A stretch of 64,000 bases of DNA, taken from contig OX442434.1 in assembly GCA_949361645.1 (NCBI GenBank), forward strand, positions 2,347,672 through 2,411,671, given 5' to 3'. The first letter of the stretch is position 1; each line of letters opens with the position of its first letter. Position numbers and translations under genes: made by a program. The stretch is from Spongilla lacustris (Eukaryota > Porifera > Demospongiae > Spongillida > Spongillidae). The notes under the pieces are model-generated. The model was not told the DNA's origin, made no database searches, and saw nothing but the letters and a program-made list of their open reading frames with translations. This document shows, piece by piece, positions 33,901 to 44,696 of the stretch.

Positions 33901-35939
33901 CACAAACATATCACACACACACTGCACTAATGAAATCACGAATGTACATCTGTCTAACAGTATCATGCACACATGTGGCACGATGACCATCCCCAGGCCC
34001 ACTGGTCTAATATTATGCACACGTTGTGTACACATCTTATTTATCCATCCAATTCCCTTGTGCCTCCATACTTCTCAAATTGCTCACAGAGCAGCAAGTC
34101 ATTGATAGTAGGGTTGCAAGAGCATTGCTCTATCATTCCTCCCTTGGTAAACTGAATTTTTTTTCCTCCCTAGTTAAGCGAAAGGCTCCCTTCTCCATTC
34201 CCTTTGGTATACAAAAGCCCTCCCCTTACCCATGTCTCCAGTCCAGTTTGACAGGACTCTCTGACACCATCACCTCTATCCCCACTGATCACCTTACCGT
34301 CACCTCTATCCCCACTGATCACCTTACCGTCACCTCTATCGCCACTGATCACCTTACCGTCACCTCTATCCCCACTGATCACCTTACCATCACCTCTATC
34401 CCCACTGATCACCTTACCGTCACCTCTATCCCCACTGATCACCTTACCATCACCTCTATCCCCACTGATCACCTTACCGTCACCTCTATCCCCACTGATC
34501 ACCTTACCATTACCTCTATCCCCACTGATCACCTCACCATCACCTCTATCCCCACTGATCACCTTACCATCACCTCTATCCCCACTGATCACCTTACCGT
34601 CACCTCTATCCCCACTGATCACCTTACCGTCACCTCTATCCCCACTGATCACCTTACCATCACCTCTATCCCCACTGATCACCTTACCATCACCTCTATC
34701 CCCACTGATCACCTTATCATCACCTCTATCCCCACTGATCACCTTACTATCACCTCTATCCCCACTGATCACCTTACCATCACCTCTATCCCCACTGATC
34801 ACCTTACCATCACCTCTATCCCCACTGATCACCTTACCATCACCTCTATCCCCACTGATCACCTCACCATCACCTCTATCCCCACTGATCACCTTACCAT
34901 CACCTCTATCCCCACTGATCACCTCACCATCACCTCTATCCTCACTGATCACCTTACTATCACCTCTATCTCCCTCTATCCTTACAGATCACCTTACCAG
35001 TACTTGGATCTCACTCACTGATTACCATTCTGTACTTCCTTACTTAGCCCATTCCCTTGGCTACATCATATTTTCATTGCTTCTTAATATTCATATCTAT
35101 AATCTCCCAATGATTAACATTACCTGTACATGTACATCTCAACTTCTTAATCTTCCATGCATGCTTCAACCCTTGCCTCTCTTGCTGCCCCCTCTACTCC
35201 TAACCTTAATTTCTTTCCCCCTCTGTCCTTCGTAGTCCAACGCTGATTTGACCAGCTTCTGAGAGCTCTTGAGTTCGCGCGCTGTCTCGCGGGCAGTGAC
35301 CTCGCGATAGTGCAGCTGGCATGCCTGTCCCAATACCATGTCCTCTGGAGCAGTGAAGAGGACCATTTGACCTGCAGGAAGGGATGGGCCGGTGAGTGCA
35401 CACGAGGTGAAAGAGTGATGGGAGTGCGTAAGGAGTGGCAGCAAAGAGGTTTGAGAGAGAAAGACAGGTCATCACATCTTTGAAATACAAGTACAAAAGA
35501 GAGGGTGTCGTGCCGAGTATACAAGCCACCTCCTCCCCTCCCCCACACACATACATACATAACCTTACGAAAGGAGGCACGTGTACACCACATACACACT
35601 AACCACACCACACTATCAGCAAGCTGAATCATTCATAAGGCTACAAGTGTGGTGCTGTGTACACAGCCCAAGAATGTAAATCTAATGCATGGTCATGCAC
35701 TTCCCATGTGACATGTCTCCTTGGTTTAATACCTGTACACACTATTGTCGTACAACATATCTTTGGAATATACACACACACTCCTGCTCCTCGTACATAG
35801 CCACAAGCAACAAGACACTTCAGGCAACTGGCGCATCAGCATGCATGTATATGCACCTCAAGACTTTTTAAACGTACAGGGTGAAGCGTTGTGCACTAAT
35901 AAAATGCTTACCTTTTCTTGTAACGTATGTCTTAGGCAT
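27938..35939 (-). CDS. Charged coiled-coil protein, eight exons (KIAA2012-like?)
   Basis: Exons on the minus strand: 35939-35912, 35371-35205, 33817-33702, 31442-31375, 30858-30756, 29716-29608, 29046-28493, 28151-27938. All junctions are GT-AG, phases agree (1,0,2,1,2,0,2) and the total is 452 residues. The N-terminus reads MPKTYVTRKGQMVLFTAPED. The centre is Ser/Lys-rich (VDSGLGTP appears with a near repeat). Exon 7 has a Lys-rich stretch followed by about ten repeats of EEEARRLM / EEEARRQR, a long charged helix that runs into exon 8 (LKEEEDKQKLARLQAEERAR) and a basic tail ending in RKKN. The PKT-x-x-TRKG-x-x-x-LF start recalls vertebrate KIAA2012, but that is from memory and low confidence. 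Function unknown, possibly cytoskeletal. It is divergently paired with the zinc-finger gene at 36562. Several introns hold minisatellites that contain splice-donor sequence. Confidence 0.75.
29280..29606. repeat. 24-bp minisatellite containing the exon 6 splice donor
   Basis: About thirteen units of TACCTTAGATGATCAGTACA(CATG), with one shortened unit at about 29390. Read on the coding (minus) strand each unit includes ATCTAAG|GTACATG. That matches the true junction of the exon ending at 29608 (CCATCTAAG|GTACATACATG), including the last exonic bases. Confidence 0.9.
29727..29835. repeat. (GAGT)n microsatellite abutting a splice acceptor
   Basis: About 25 GAGT units; on the coding strand (ACTC)n ends about 10 bp before the CTGCAG acceptor of the exon starting at 29716. 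CTCAC fits the loose yTnAy branch-point pattern, so the array offers many possible branch points. Confidence 0.85.
30611..30734. repeat. (GT)n microsatellite just downstream of a splice donor
   Basis: GT units with scattered GC and AT substitutions. On the coding strand it is (CA)n and starts about 20 bp after the donor at 30755. Confidence 0.95.
30934..31193. mobile_element. 260-bp MITE with TA flanks
   Basis: Begins CCGTAGAGTACCGCGATATA followed by a C run and GCCCCCAC. It ends with the near-exact reverse complement, GTGGGGGCGGAGG and a G run, then GCGGTACTCTACGG. The inner arms ACGGTCCGTGTTTAAACGAG / CTCGTTTAAACACGGGCC also match. TA on each side suggests a Tc1/mariner-type target. Inserted in an intron of the coiled-coil gene. 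Confidence 0.8.
32555..33362. mobile_element. MITE-like element with TCCTACGCGTAGGA palindromes
   Basis: The left end ATTAACCTTAATTCTCC and the right end GGGAGATTAAAGGTTAAGG are imperfect inverted repeats. Just inside each lies the self-complementary motif TCCTACGCGTAGGA (32580s) or its pair TCCTACGCGTAGGACGC / ATCCTACGCATAGGAC (33310s). Intronic, no coding capacity. Confidence 0.65.
33420..33701. repeat. Minisatellite containing the exon 3 splice donor
   Basis: About eight units of 29-40 bp related to GCATGTGTATAGATGCACAC plus CCTGCCCT or CTGCCATCAGACTTACAG. On the coding strand the unit next to the exon ending at 33702 begins with the real donor GTAAGTCTGG. Further units carry GTAAGTCTG twice and GTAAGGGC, GTGAGGGC or decayed GAAAGTCTG and GGGAGGGC at the same place. 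Confidence 0.85.
34247..34975. repeat. 30-bp minisatellite, about 24 units
   Basis: Tandem ATCACCTTACCGTCACCTCT(ATCCCCACTG), nearly perfect, with C/T changes at a few positions. On the coding strand of the surrounding gene nearly every unit contains GGTAAGGTGATC, a good match to a splice donor, inside the intron between exons 2 and 3. The long plus- and minus-strand open readings here are products of the 30-bp (10-codon) period. Confidence 0.95.
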
Positions 35940-36561
35940 AGTCAAACGATGCGGTTTATATGGCTTTGAATATACACCTTCTTTAGAATTAGACTCGCAG
36001 ATAAGACGCTGGCCCTGGGTAAGTGTCATTCAAGTGATTTATCGTATGCATATTCATTTTAAAAAGGATGCACGAAACTATCACCCACTTACGGTCAACG
36101 AGAAAGCCTTTGTATCGTTAGTAAAACACTCGACCTCTACTCCGCCGTCTAACAAGCCCCGCCCACGAGCAAGTGAAGATAAATTGTTGTTACCGGGGGT
36201 ACTGTGATCGGGAAGGTACGAAGCTCAAGAGATTGAATTCGTGACAAAAATCTCACCATCTGTGCTTATTCATTCCATCCGCCTCAGAACTGCTTTTGTA
36301 AAGGTGCCACCAAAGGCCCACTAGGGCCTTTGATTGCGCCTTGCCTTAAGGGTGGCGCATCAATTAGAAACACAAATTTGTTTCCATGGATTTGAATGGG
36401 CGGTACCCGCACGTGCAACCACGCGAGCAATGACGTTGTCCACGTGAGCTCACTAGTTGCTTTGTTGAGCGCCAAGAAGACAGCGGGAACGAGAAAGCCA
36501 GAGAAGCTGTTCGGCTGGGTACGAGAGACAAGCTATATACTTTACTGGGCTGGGTACGAGA
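35940..36561. promoter_or_regulatory. Shared divergent promoter region
   Basis: A gap of 622 bp separates two start codons pointing apart: the coiled-coil gene (minus) and the zinc-finger gene (plus). The right half has GC-richer stretches (CCCCGCCCACG near 36160, GGGCGGTACCCGCACGTGCA near 36400), typical of TATA-less animal promoters. No clear TATA box. A bidirectional promoter is an inference from layout. Confidence 0.45.
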
Positions 36562-37571
36562 ATGGAGATTGTTGATCGAGTAGCAGAAGAGGCCCTGATT
36601 CAAGCGAGCAGCGAAGAGTTGGCACAGCGGCCCAAAGGAGCGCGAAGAAGGTGGGCGGATATGTTTTATGTTTCATGCGTTACTTGTATCTTTCCCACGT
36701 TAGGGAGCACCTGTGTCCGCAGTGCGGAGAGATCTTTAATAGGGGAGACAACCTTCGCCGCCACCTGAGGATACACACGGGAGAAAAGCCTTTCGTTTGT
36801 CCCTACGATACCTGTAGAAAGCCATTTACTGATCCAACCAATTTAAGGCGCCATATAAGAATCCACTCCGGGGAGCGGCCGTACAAATGTGCCATATGTG
36901 GAACCACTTTCACCCGCTCGAACCATCTCGTCAGGCACCAAAAAATACACACGGGAGAACGACCGCACCAGTGCACTCAGTGCGAGAAGGCGTTCACTCA
37001 CAACTGGGATCTTCGCAAGCACCAGCGAGTCCACACGGGCGAAAAACCGTATGCTTGCACCACCTGTGGAAAGGCGTTCGCACGTAACGCTCACTTGCGG
37101 ATCCACCAGCGAGTTCACACCGGCGAGAAACCCTTCCATTGCCTCGAATGTGGGAGAGGGTTTGTGCAAAATGGAGCCCTCCAGCGCCACTTAAAGAGGC
37201 ACACTCTAATGGCTACTGTAGTCTCTGACATGCAGGACCCCGACTCTGAAACTGTGGACATCATCGTTGCAACCAGCTTGGATGCCCCCCAACCTATTGC
37301 AGAGATTGTGACACAGGAGGAGACAGTTATAACCAGTGAGGCAATCGACACCTCAAAGTTAGCTGGTGTGCACTGTGTGGAGATACCACCTGAGTCGGAG
37401 CAGGAAAATCCGCCGCCTGAGCCATTAGTAGAAGAGAAACAGGGAGAGGAGGAAGAGGAACAACTGGCTGAACAGTTGTTACGACAGCAATTACAGGAGC
37501 AGCAGCAGTTACCGGGGCAACACTTATCTGAGCTGACACCAGTGCAATTGGTGGGAAAGTCTGAGCAGTAA
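36562..37571 (+). CDS. C2H2 zinc-finger protein, six fingers
   Basis: Two exons, 36562-36650 and 36704-37571, separated by a 53-bp intron (GTGGGC...CGTTAG). Splicing joins the 5' frame to the finger frame as ARRREHLCPQC and gives 318 residues. Six C2H2 fingers follow one another with TGEKP/SGERP-type linkers: CPQCGEIFNRGDNLRRH, CPYDTC (four residues between cysteines instead of two), CAICGTTFTRSNHLVRH, CTQCEKAFTHNWDLRKH, CTTCGKAFARNAHLRIH, CLECGRGFVQNGALQRH. The last 120 residues are acidic and glutamine-rich and could activate or repress transcription. A nuclear DNA-binding regulator; its targets cannot be read from the sequence. Confidence 0.9.
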
Positions 37572-38155
37572 CTGAGACAGGCAACTATTAGCTTTTAACT
37601 TAGTGGTTTAGGTTGCATTGTTTGCAAGTATGTGCTTTTGCTTTTTCTTGCGCACCGAGTTTAAAAGCTCTCTTGTAACGTCCCAGTGAACGTAGCCGCG
37701 CCGCTCAGGTGATATTAATAATATTGATTTTTAATAACCAGTCTCGCGCGCTTGCTTAATACTTTTGATCTTTGGCGGGTACGGTTTAATTGTACTTCCT
37801 TGTTTTTTTAAGACATGGCATCGGATCGGAAGCTGCTTTGCTCATCGAATGCCTCGGGATGAAGGCAGTCAAACAAAAACATCGAGCTTTTCATCGTTTA
37901 TTTATTACGGTTAGAATGCACCTGAACTGGGGGCCCGTGTACGGTTCGGCTGGCTACGTTTGAACTCGATTCCAGCGTTCTCTGCCGCTTTGCCCAAAGG
38001 CTTTGGGTGTAGCGCCTCAGCTCTATAGCTGAATCCAACACACGGTCGTAGGAAGCTACATAATTGGCCGAATACGAATAGTTTGACGTAGCCACATCCT
38101 CGCGCTTTTCGAAGGGTAAGGAAATATACTGATTTAAAAATTTTAAAAAATCTAT

Positions 38156-38203
38156 GTTACATCATAGATATTAAAGTACTTACTTTAATATCTATGGTTA
38201 CAT
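38156..38203. mobile_element. 34-bp palindrome flanked by a 7-bp TSD
   Basis: GTTACAT (38156-38162), a palindrome beginning CATAGATATTAAAG and ending TAATATCTATG (38163-38196), then GTTACAT (38197-38203). The right copy of the duplication has the site without the palindrome (ATGTTACGTACTCTCC at about 44121), so this is an insertion. Confidence 0.8.
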
Positions 38204-38743
38204 ACTGTATCGATCGAATGTCTCCAGACCCTCCACAAAGTGCGAGGGTGTGGCTACGTCTAACTATAGAATACGAATACACTGATAGAGGGAATCTGAA
38301 ACTGCGGTACATCCCAAATATTCCGATCCGATTCCATGTCTTAAAAAAGAAAGTACAATTAAACCGTATAAATGCCAGGCGCCAAAGATCAAAAGCTAGC
38401 GAGACTGGTTATCAATAATCAATATTGATATCACCTGAGCAGCTGAAACTGCCTGCTAATATTAAATTCCACATGATCCGGCCCAAACGACCTTGCTATT
38501 AAAAAATAGCTCCGTGTAAGTATAGGTACTTATTGCTACCAGCCTGCTTGATCTAACATACAAAACAATATTGGAAGAATTGCATACAACACACGAACTG
38601 CATATAGTAGAATCTTAGATCTACATATAGAAGTTTTTATGAGGAACTGATGAATTTTTTTTAATACACTGATAATCCTGCTGACTTAAATAATATGTAC
38701 ATGTATACACTATGTGCTGTGTCTCTTAGTTAATCCATATCGT

Positions 38744-41700
38744 TCATGCAGCATCCTCGACACCACGATGAGACAAGGCAATTGTCATCACAGCTGAATG
38801 CACATCCACCACCTGTGCGCCATGGTACGCCAACTTGGTGCCTATGATGGCATACTCGCATATTCCTGCATAGCTGTACGCTGCGATGTTTGGTCAAGTG
38901 CAAAGAACAGTGACTACTGATTGGGGAAAAGCTTCTATTCCGTCAGGTCACTTGAGTGCCATGTAAAATTAAAGAGTAAACCCAAACCATATATAATAAC
39001 ACCACAGCTTCCACACTGGTAGGGGTAGGGGGAGGAGGATATGGGTCACAATGGAAGGTATCATATGGTCAGCATGTAGGTCACATTGGTAAGGGAGAAT
39101 GTCACACTGATGGGGGGGGGGATACCATAAAGGTCACATTACGGGCCACATGGGGCAGGGGAGGAGGATACCGTATGGGTCACACTCCCAGTGGCGATTG
39201 GCGAAGTGTACGAATGCTCCCACGCCTATAAGGTGGACAGCCAAGCAGTATAGCCTGATCTTCATAGCCTTCCTGTCCTGTAAATATAAGAATAATCAGA
39301 TATACAACCACAGCAGTGTATATGTATTCAACCACAGCAGTATCAGACCACATGTATGCAACCAATAGATCTCAGTTGATTGTATCATGCAAGTCAGTAT
39401 ACAAGTGTGGCACTCTGCTTTAGCAGATGTTCTGTCTCTAGGATCAAGCCATCTGTATCAGAAATAATGCAAAGTGTGCGCGATCCTGAGAATCATAACC
39501 TCAGGCTCAGCTTCATCTAAGAAACGAGCTCCTGTTTCCATTTATGCTTGCATGTGCACGAACCCCCAAATTTAATTACACAGCTAAATCATTTTACTGT
39601 AATACGTTACATATACATGCGTGTCCCTACCCCCAATCAACCCAACAGGACAGTTATCTGTGCATGTAGTGTTTTGTGTGTTATTATAATCATTATGTGT
39701 GATGTATTTGTTTGTTTAATCATGCATGTCAATGTTTAATCTGTGTTAAATAATCCACATACTGCAATGCTGGACAGATTCTGTTACATATATGATAGTC
39801 TTACCGAAACCTAGTGCGGAAATGTACAGATTCATTCCTTTTATGGCAACTACATTGCTCGGGAAATATTACTAAACACCAAACAGTGAAAACAATCGGC
39901 ATAGTCATGGCCAAATACAAGATTATTGCATACAATATCTAATGCAGCTTTCTTGCAGTGCAGCAGTGCCTTGACATGTTCATGCTTCTGAGCTGAGGCC
40001 TCTCAGTTAGCTATACAGTTTCTCTGGTACCAAATCATGAACCAAGGGCCCTGGTCCATATAATCCTAAGCTATCTAGTTTATTGATCAACCACTGAATC
40101 GAGGTAGCGTGATCACTCATTTCAAGTTAAAGTGACATACATAGGTCAATTAAATTTTTGCAATGTACTAGCTTGATTATGGTGAGGCTTAAGGTTTTAA
40201 TCGATTTTAACTCGGCATTTAAATTATTTTTGTCATCATGCCTTCTTTTGCTTAGAGAAAATAAGAGTTAATGGTTAATTTTCCTTGATTGTGAAACACC
40301 CTTTATATACTTCGAATCATGCATGTATCATGTATGTAATAGTAATTTTAATTAAACAAGAATGCTATTTTGTTTTTGTTGCACTGATCAGCGCAGGCAT
40401 CATCTTTTGATTGCTTTGTCCCGCACACAATCACAGGTGCACCTTTTAACTCACCAACTGGCATCACACAGATACGCAAGCATAATCACATAATCCTAAT
40501 CACAAAGCTATCTACTACATATGTGGCGTAAAGAGTGTTTTAGGTGGCTGACCTTTGTGCTGAAGGGTCTCTGTTTGCCAAGATACAAAAGGAACAGAAG
40601 CAGGAACATATGCAGGAGAGAGGCCCCAAAGAAGGTGTACCACATGTCAACGTGATAATCTGCCATATGGGGAGGCACAAGCAGTCTTGTTTGAAGTGAC
40701 CATCTCTACTACCACACTCCCATCTACACTATCACACTCCCATCTATACTATCACACACCCAGCTGGTGACCATCTCCACTATCCCACACCTACTGGTGA
40801 CCATCTCCACTATCCCACACCTGCTGGTGGTCACATTACTTCAGTGACATCCACTGCATGACTATCCATGAGGTGGTATGTCAGCAGGGCTAGCTACTCA
40901 CTGCACAACAACACACCAAAAAACGTGTACACACAAAAGCTTGTGCACTGCCACATGTGCACACACAAGCTCACAATGACACATATATACCACCATTTCA
41001 AAATCCTCCCCAATACACACACATTATACCCATATACACCCACACAACACAACTGAAACAAAAAAACATCTACACACCCAACGGTGCAAATATTTGGATC
41101 AAAAATGCTACTTATATTTAATGGACCAAATATGGCCCCATATATGTTCCAAATATGCACATTTGGAACATATATGGGGCCATATTTGGTCCATTAAATA
41201 TAAGTAGCATTTTTGATCCAAATATTTGCACCGTTAGGTGTGTAGCTACATTGACAGGTGCTTTCATGCTGGGAGTGAAGGGAGGTGGAGCTAACCCATG
41301 TGCTCCTTGGAGCTAAGGTAGGTGACGCTCAGCAGTAAGTACATCTGTACCAAGTGCAGCATAAGGACAGATCTGTTGAGCAGCCTCAGCCACCACCTCT
41401 GCCTGATGCCCACCTCAAAGGAGATAGCCCTGTACAGCACCACACCATCCAGGATGAGGGGCAGGGCCACCACCGACATGCACATCCGCCATATGTAACG
41501 TTCTGGAAGCTTCTCTCCAGTGAGCTTGCTGATTGTGGTAAAGAAGTTGGGGACCTTGAGGGTTAAATCATTAACTCAATAAAGAGTAATTCTAATGCTA
41601 TTAATAGATCGAATAGGAGGCAACTGTAGAGCAATAAAATAAGTGCAGGAAAGTCACTCTTCCCTATAAAGGTAACCTCCTTTCCTTCCCCATAAAGGTA

Positions 41701-41925
41701 ACCTCCTTCCCTTCCCCATAAAGGTAGCCTCCTTTCCTTCCCCACAAATTCCTTCCCCATAAAGGTAACTCCTTCCTTCCCAGCTGGAACTAGACTTCAG
41801 AAGCTACTAATATGTAACCACCATATATATATAGAGCCATAGCAAGGGCCATACTGGCCAGGAATGTGGTCCCTACTGACTTTAATTAAATAACAACTTG
41901 TAGTATATAGATATATAGGTTTTAC

Positions 41926-41960
<35 letters not shown>

Positions 41961-42746
41961 TATTATTATTATTATTATTATATTGTATATAATATAATAT
42001 AATTATAATTATGTACATGTACACATGTTGTTATCATGCATGGAACCATGGACTACAATATATTCATGGATAGCTAGTACGTGTGTAAATGTGGTGTTAG
42101 TCTAAATATATTCACGATGCTACATTTACCAAACTGGTAGATCTATATCATTTTACAGGGGCAGCTATGGACATAACACACAGCAACAGTCAGACATAAT
42201 GTCTCCACGCGCAGACAATGAAAAAAAAAGACAATTGTGTTGAAGTTGCAGTGCTGAACGTAAGAGGGGCGTGTCTTTTTCTTGTTTACTTCAGTATGTT
42301 TTATTATAACAGGGGCTAGGTGAGATTATTGCGATAATGTTTTTAATATCTACCTTGCATTTATAAAAACTGAGGTGTAAATCTGTCCCTCAAAGGTGTT
42401 GGAATACATGATAAAGTGCTGCCTTATTGATTTGAGCTGTTGAAATGCAAAGCGATAATGGCAATAAAATTAATAAAATTAAAATAGAACCACACCCCGC
42501 ACTCCCGCCTACGCATTTAGATCGTAATTAAAAGTCATGCTGCATGTGGATATATTTAGCACCTACATGTACCAGTATTCTGATAAGCACAGCGTATGCG
42601 CTGAAACTGACCTTACAGTGCGTCTCTGTCAGAACGTCGTAGTGAAGATACAACCCTACCACAAGCGTGACGGCCAGTCCAAAAAGTGGCATGATGATAT
42701 TGAAGGTAGTTATGTGCCGGTAGGAGATTTGCACAAGCGAACTCAT
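38744..42746 (-). CDS. PGAP2: PGAP2-like protein, left copy
   Basis: Five exons: 42746-42612, 41554-41296, 40659-40553, 39277-39172, 38865-38744; GT-AG junctions, phases 0,1,0,1, 242 residues. Hallmarks of the Frag1/DRAM/Sfk1 family and of PGAP2: THCK|VPN across the first junction, LPERYIWRMC, a run of hydrophobic helices (LFGLAVTLVVGLYL, MSVVALPLILDGVVLY, TFFGASLLHMFLLLFLLYL, CLAVHLIGVGAF), and EYAIIGTKLAYH near the end. PGAP2 is a multi-pass Golgi protein needed for fatty-acid remodelling of GPI anchors. Length matches the family (about 250). The frame is intact, so this may be a working paralogue of the copy at 47095-51571; the codon split between exons 2 and 3 gives Asp here and Asn there. 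Its promoter must lie in the 740 bp between its ATG and the orphan GH3 exon. Confidence 0.88.
39000..39175. repeat. Donor-containing tandem repeat, left PGAP2 copy
   Basis: Loose repeats of GGTCACATTACGGGCCACAT(GGGGCAGGGGAGGAGGATACC), including the donor of PGAP2 exon 4 (coding strand G|GTATCCTCCTCC). Only about two clear units here, against four or more in the right copy. Confidence 0.7.
41070..41245. mobile_element. 176-bp near-perfect palindrome, left copy only
   Basis: Starts CTACACACCCAACGGTGCAA and ends with the reverse complement TTGCACCGTTAGGTGTGTAG; the arms match almost fully to a centre near 41157. The right copy lacks it (CATCTAACCACATGTACATT at about 49590), so it entered PGAP2 intron 2 after the duplication. 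MITE or fold-back type. Confidence 0.85.
41671..41790. repeat. 27-bp minisatellite, left copy (about 4 units)
   Basis: Units of CCCCATAAAGGTAACCTCCT(TTCCTTC) in PGAP2 intron 1. The matching array in the right copy has about 14 units. Confidence 0.9.
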
Positions 42747-43488
42747 TTTCCACGTGACTTAAGTTCTCTGCCGCCAGCTCTTTGTGGTTGACTGCCGGTT
42801 GTGATTTGTCGTGGCGACCAACATAATCAAAATACAGCACCCATTTTGATACGATAGTGTATAATTTCATTGTTACATCTATACGACACGTACTGTAATT
42901 ATTTCATTGCGTCACCCAAACTTGGATTCAAATAAATTTAAAAAGAAATTAAAGCCACGGACCATCCCCATTTAGCTTTATCTACTGGCTGACAGCGGCT
43001 CTTATAATGGCAAAGGAGTCAGTTCTTTCTGAATATGCCTCTTCCCCATCATTAGCACGTATGATGCATACTGAAAATAGATTTTTCTTTGGGAAGTGGA
43101 TGGGAGAGGAGGTGCCAACAATAAAAAAACAATATAGTTTCGATTTCACATGCATTTTTGTGTCACATAATTATAAAGGTAAAAGGCATGCAATGATCTA
43201 TACACAATCACCACATACTGTAATTTTTTTGTTTTATCTCATGCAGAATGATTTGCAATGGGGCCAGGAATAATACGTTGTCCCATCCTCAATGCCTGCA
43301 GTTTGCTGCTCGAAGTAGCTATGTTAAGGCTAAATTGCTACTCCAAACAGTCATGTTAAGGCTATTGCAACAGTATACATACATCAGTAGACTCTCATAA
43401 CCCACATGTGGACACCTTTATGTGCACATAGCAGCTACAAATGTTAACACTGTGCACCATATCCAAAAAGAGAAAGCTGCTAACAGTA

Positions 43489-43644
43489 TTACTGAACAGT
43501 AAATGTTCCCTCAAGGACATTGGAAGGGGCACTTGTCTTCTGGCCTGGCTGCTGGCCCCCAACGTACACAGTGTATGTTCCCGTGGGAACAACCCACCCA
43601 GTGGTGTAGATGGACATCTGGTCTGATGTGATGGTGAAGGACAG
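43489..43644 (-). pseudogene. Orphan terminal exon of the GH3 gene
   Basis: 156 bp, same length and frame as the last exon of the intact GH3 gene (52411-52256), with a preserved acceptor (TATTCAG) and stop. It encodes LSFTITSDQMSIYTTGW, VVPTGTYTVYVGG and a C-terminus ending GTFTVQ. No other GH3 exon follows on its 5' side, because the duplication breakpoint cut the gene within the intron. It reads Val-Val where the intact gene reads Ile-Ile. Without a partner it should not encode enzyme. Confidence 0.9.
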
Positions 43645-44363
43645 CTGAATACACAGTAGGGAAAAGAATAATTAAGTGCCCATATGCACACAGCACTGTA
43701 ACATGTGGATGCATCACAATGTTGTAACCGAGTTTAAAAGTTCTCTTGTACCGTCACAGTGAACGTAGCTGCTCAGGTGATATTATTGATAACTGACCAG
43801 TCTCGCTAGCTTTTGATCGTTGGCATTTATACGGGTACGTTTTAATTCTTTTATAAGACATGCATTGAAGCCATCGAATGTCTCGGGATGAAGGCAGTCA
43901 AACAAAAACATCCCTCGGCCTCGAGTTTTTCATCGTTTATTTATTACGGCCTGCGCCTGGACTGGGGGCCCGTGTACGGTTCGGCTGGCTACGTTTGAAC
44001 TCGATTCCAGCGTTCTCTGCCGCTTTGGGTATAGCGCCTCAGCTCTATAGCTAAATCCAACACACGGTCGTAGGAAGCTGCATAATATACTGATTTAAAA
44101 AAATTAAAAAAAAAAAATCAATGTTACGTACTCTCCAGACCCTCCACAAAGCGCGAGGGTGTGGCTACGTCTAACTATAGAATACGAATACACTGGTAGA
44201 GGAAATCTGAAACTGCGGTACATCCCAAATACTCCGATCCGATTCCATGTCTTAAAATATATATATAATTAAACCGTATAAATGCCAAAGATCAAACGCT
44301 GGTTATCAAGAATCAATATTAATATCACCTAAGCAGCTGAAACTGCCTGCTAATATTAAATTC

Positions 44364-44643
44364 ATTCCACTCGAGGAAATTCATACAGGCTCCAGTCGAT
44401 CACCATACCTCGTCACGATTTTCGGCTATACTTTTTTACATCTAGGGTTATTCCTATTTGGAATTCTTTGCCAAAACATGTTGCATCTGCAAAGAATATA
44501 ATCACCTTCATGTCTCACCTCCAAACTGTAGATCTATCTCCCTTTTGTAAACTGTATCCATTTAAATAGGAAGTATATAAGTGCATTTACTCATGCCATT
44601 ACTTGCCTCTTACAGTGCATTATCTGTACAATGCATTGAGAAA

Positions 44644-44696
<53 letters not shown>

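Larger units (their letters stand above)
37656..43728. repeat. Tandem segmental duplication, left copy
   Basis: This 6.07-kb block and the block starting at 43729 begin with the same sequence (CGAGTTTAAAAG, TCTCTTGTA, GAACGTAGC) and stay closely similar through the PGAP2 gene to the terminal exon of the GH3 gene. The left copy starts 85 bp after the zinc-finger stop. It ends inside what is an intron in the intact GH3 gene, where GTTGTAAC switches to CCGAGTTT. The two ancestral ends share only AC at the joint, so this looks like a microhomology or end-joining event. Confidence 0.9.

Noticed and set aside
33420..34975. Possible CRISPR-like arrays
   Set aside because: The units are contiguous or nearly so with no unique spacers, in a eukaryotic intron; they are minisatellites.
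34026..35021. A 331-codon plus-strand and a 260-codon minus-strand reading with 10-residue repeats
   Set aside because: Both follow from a 30-bp minisatellite whose unit is a multiple of three; the region is an intron of a gene reconstructed across it.
36170..36200. X-box-like motif (GTTACC, GGG, GGTACT) in the divergent promoter, which would suggest RFX and cilia
   Set aside because: The second half-site mismatches RGYAAC at two positions; not better than chance.
35881..36207. 108-codon plus-strand reading opposite the coiled-coil start
   Set aside because: It overlaps the first exon of the minus-strand gene and shows no domain, signal or codon pattern of its own.
36651..37571. Zinc-finger frame read without splicing from 36651
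   Set aside because: It would begin at a GTG inside what is clearly a 53-bp GT-AG intron; splicing to the ATG at 36562 gives a continuous in-phase protein.
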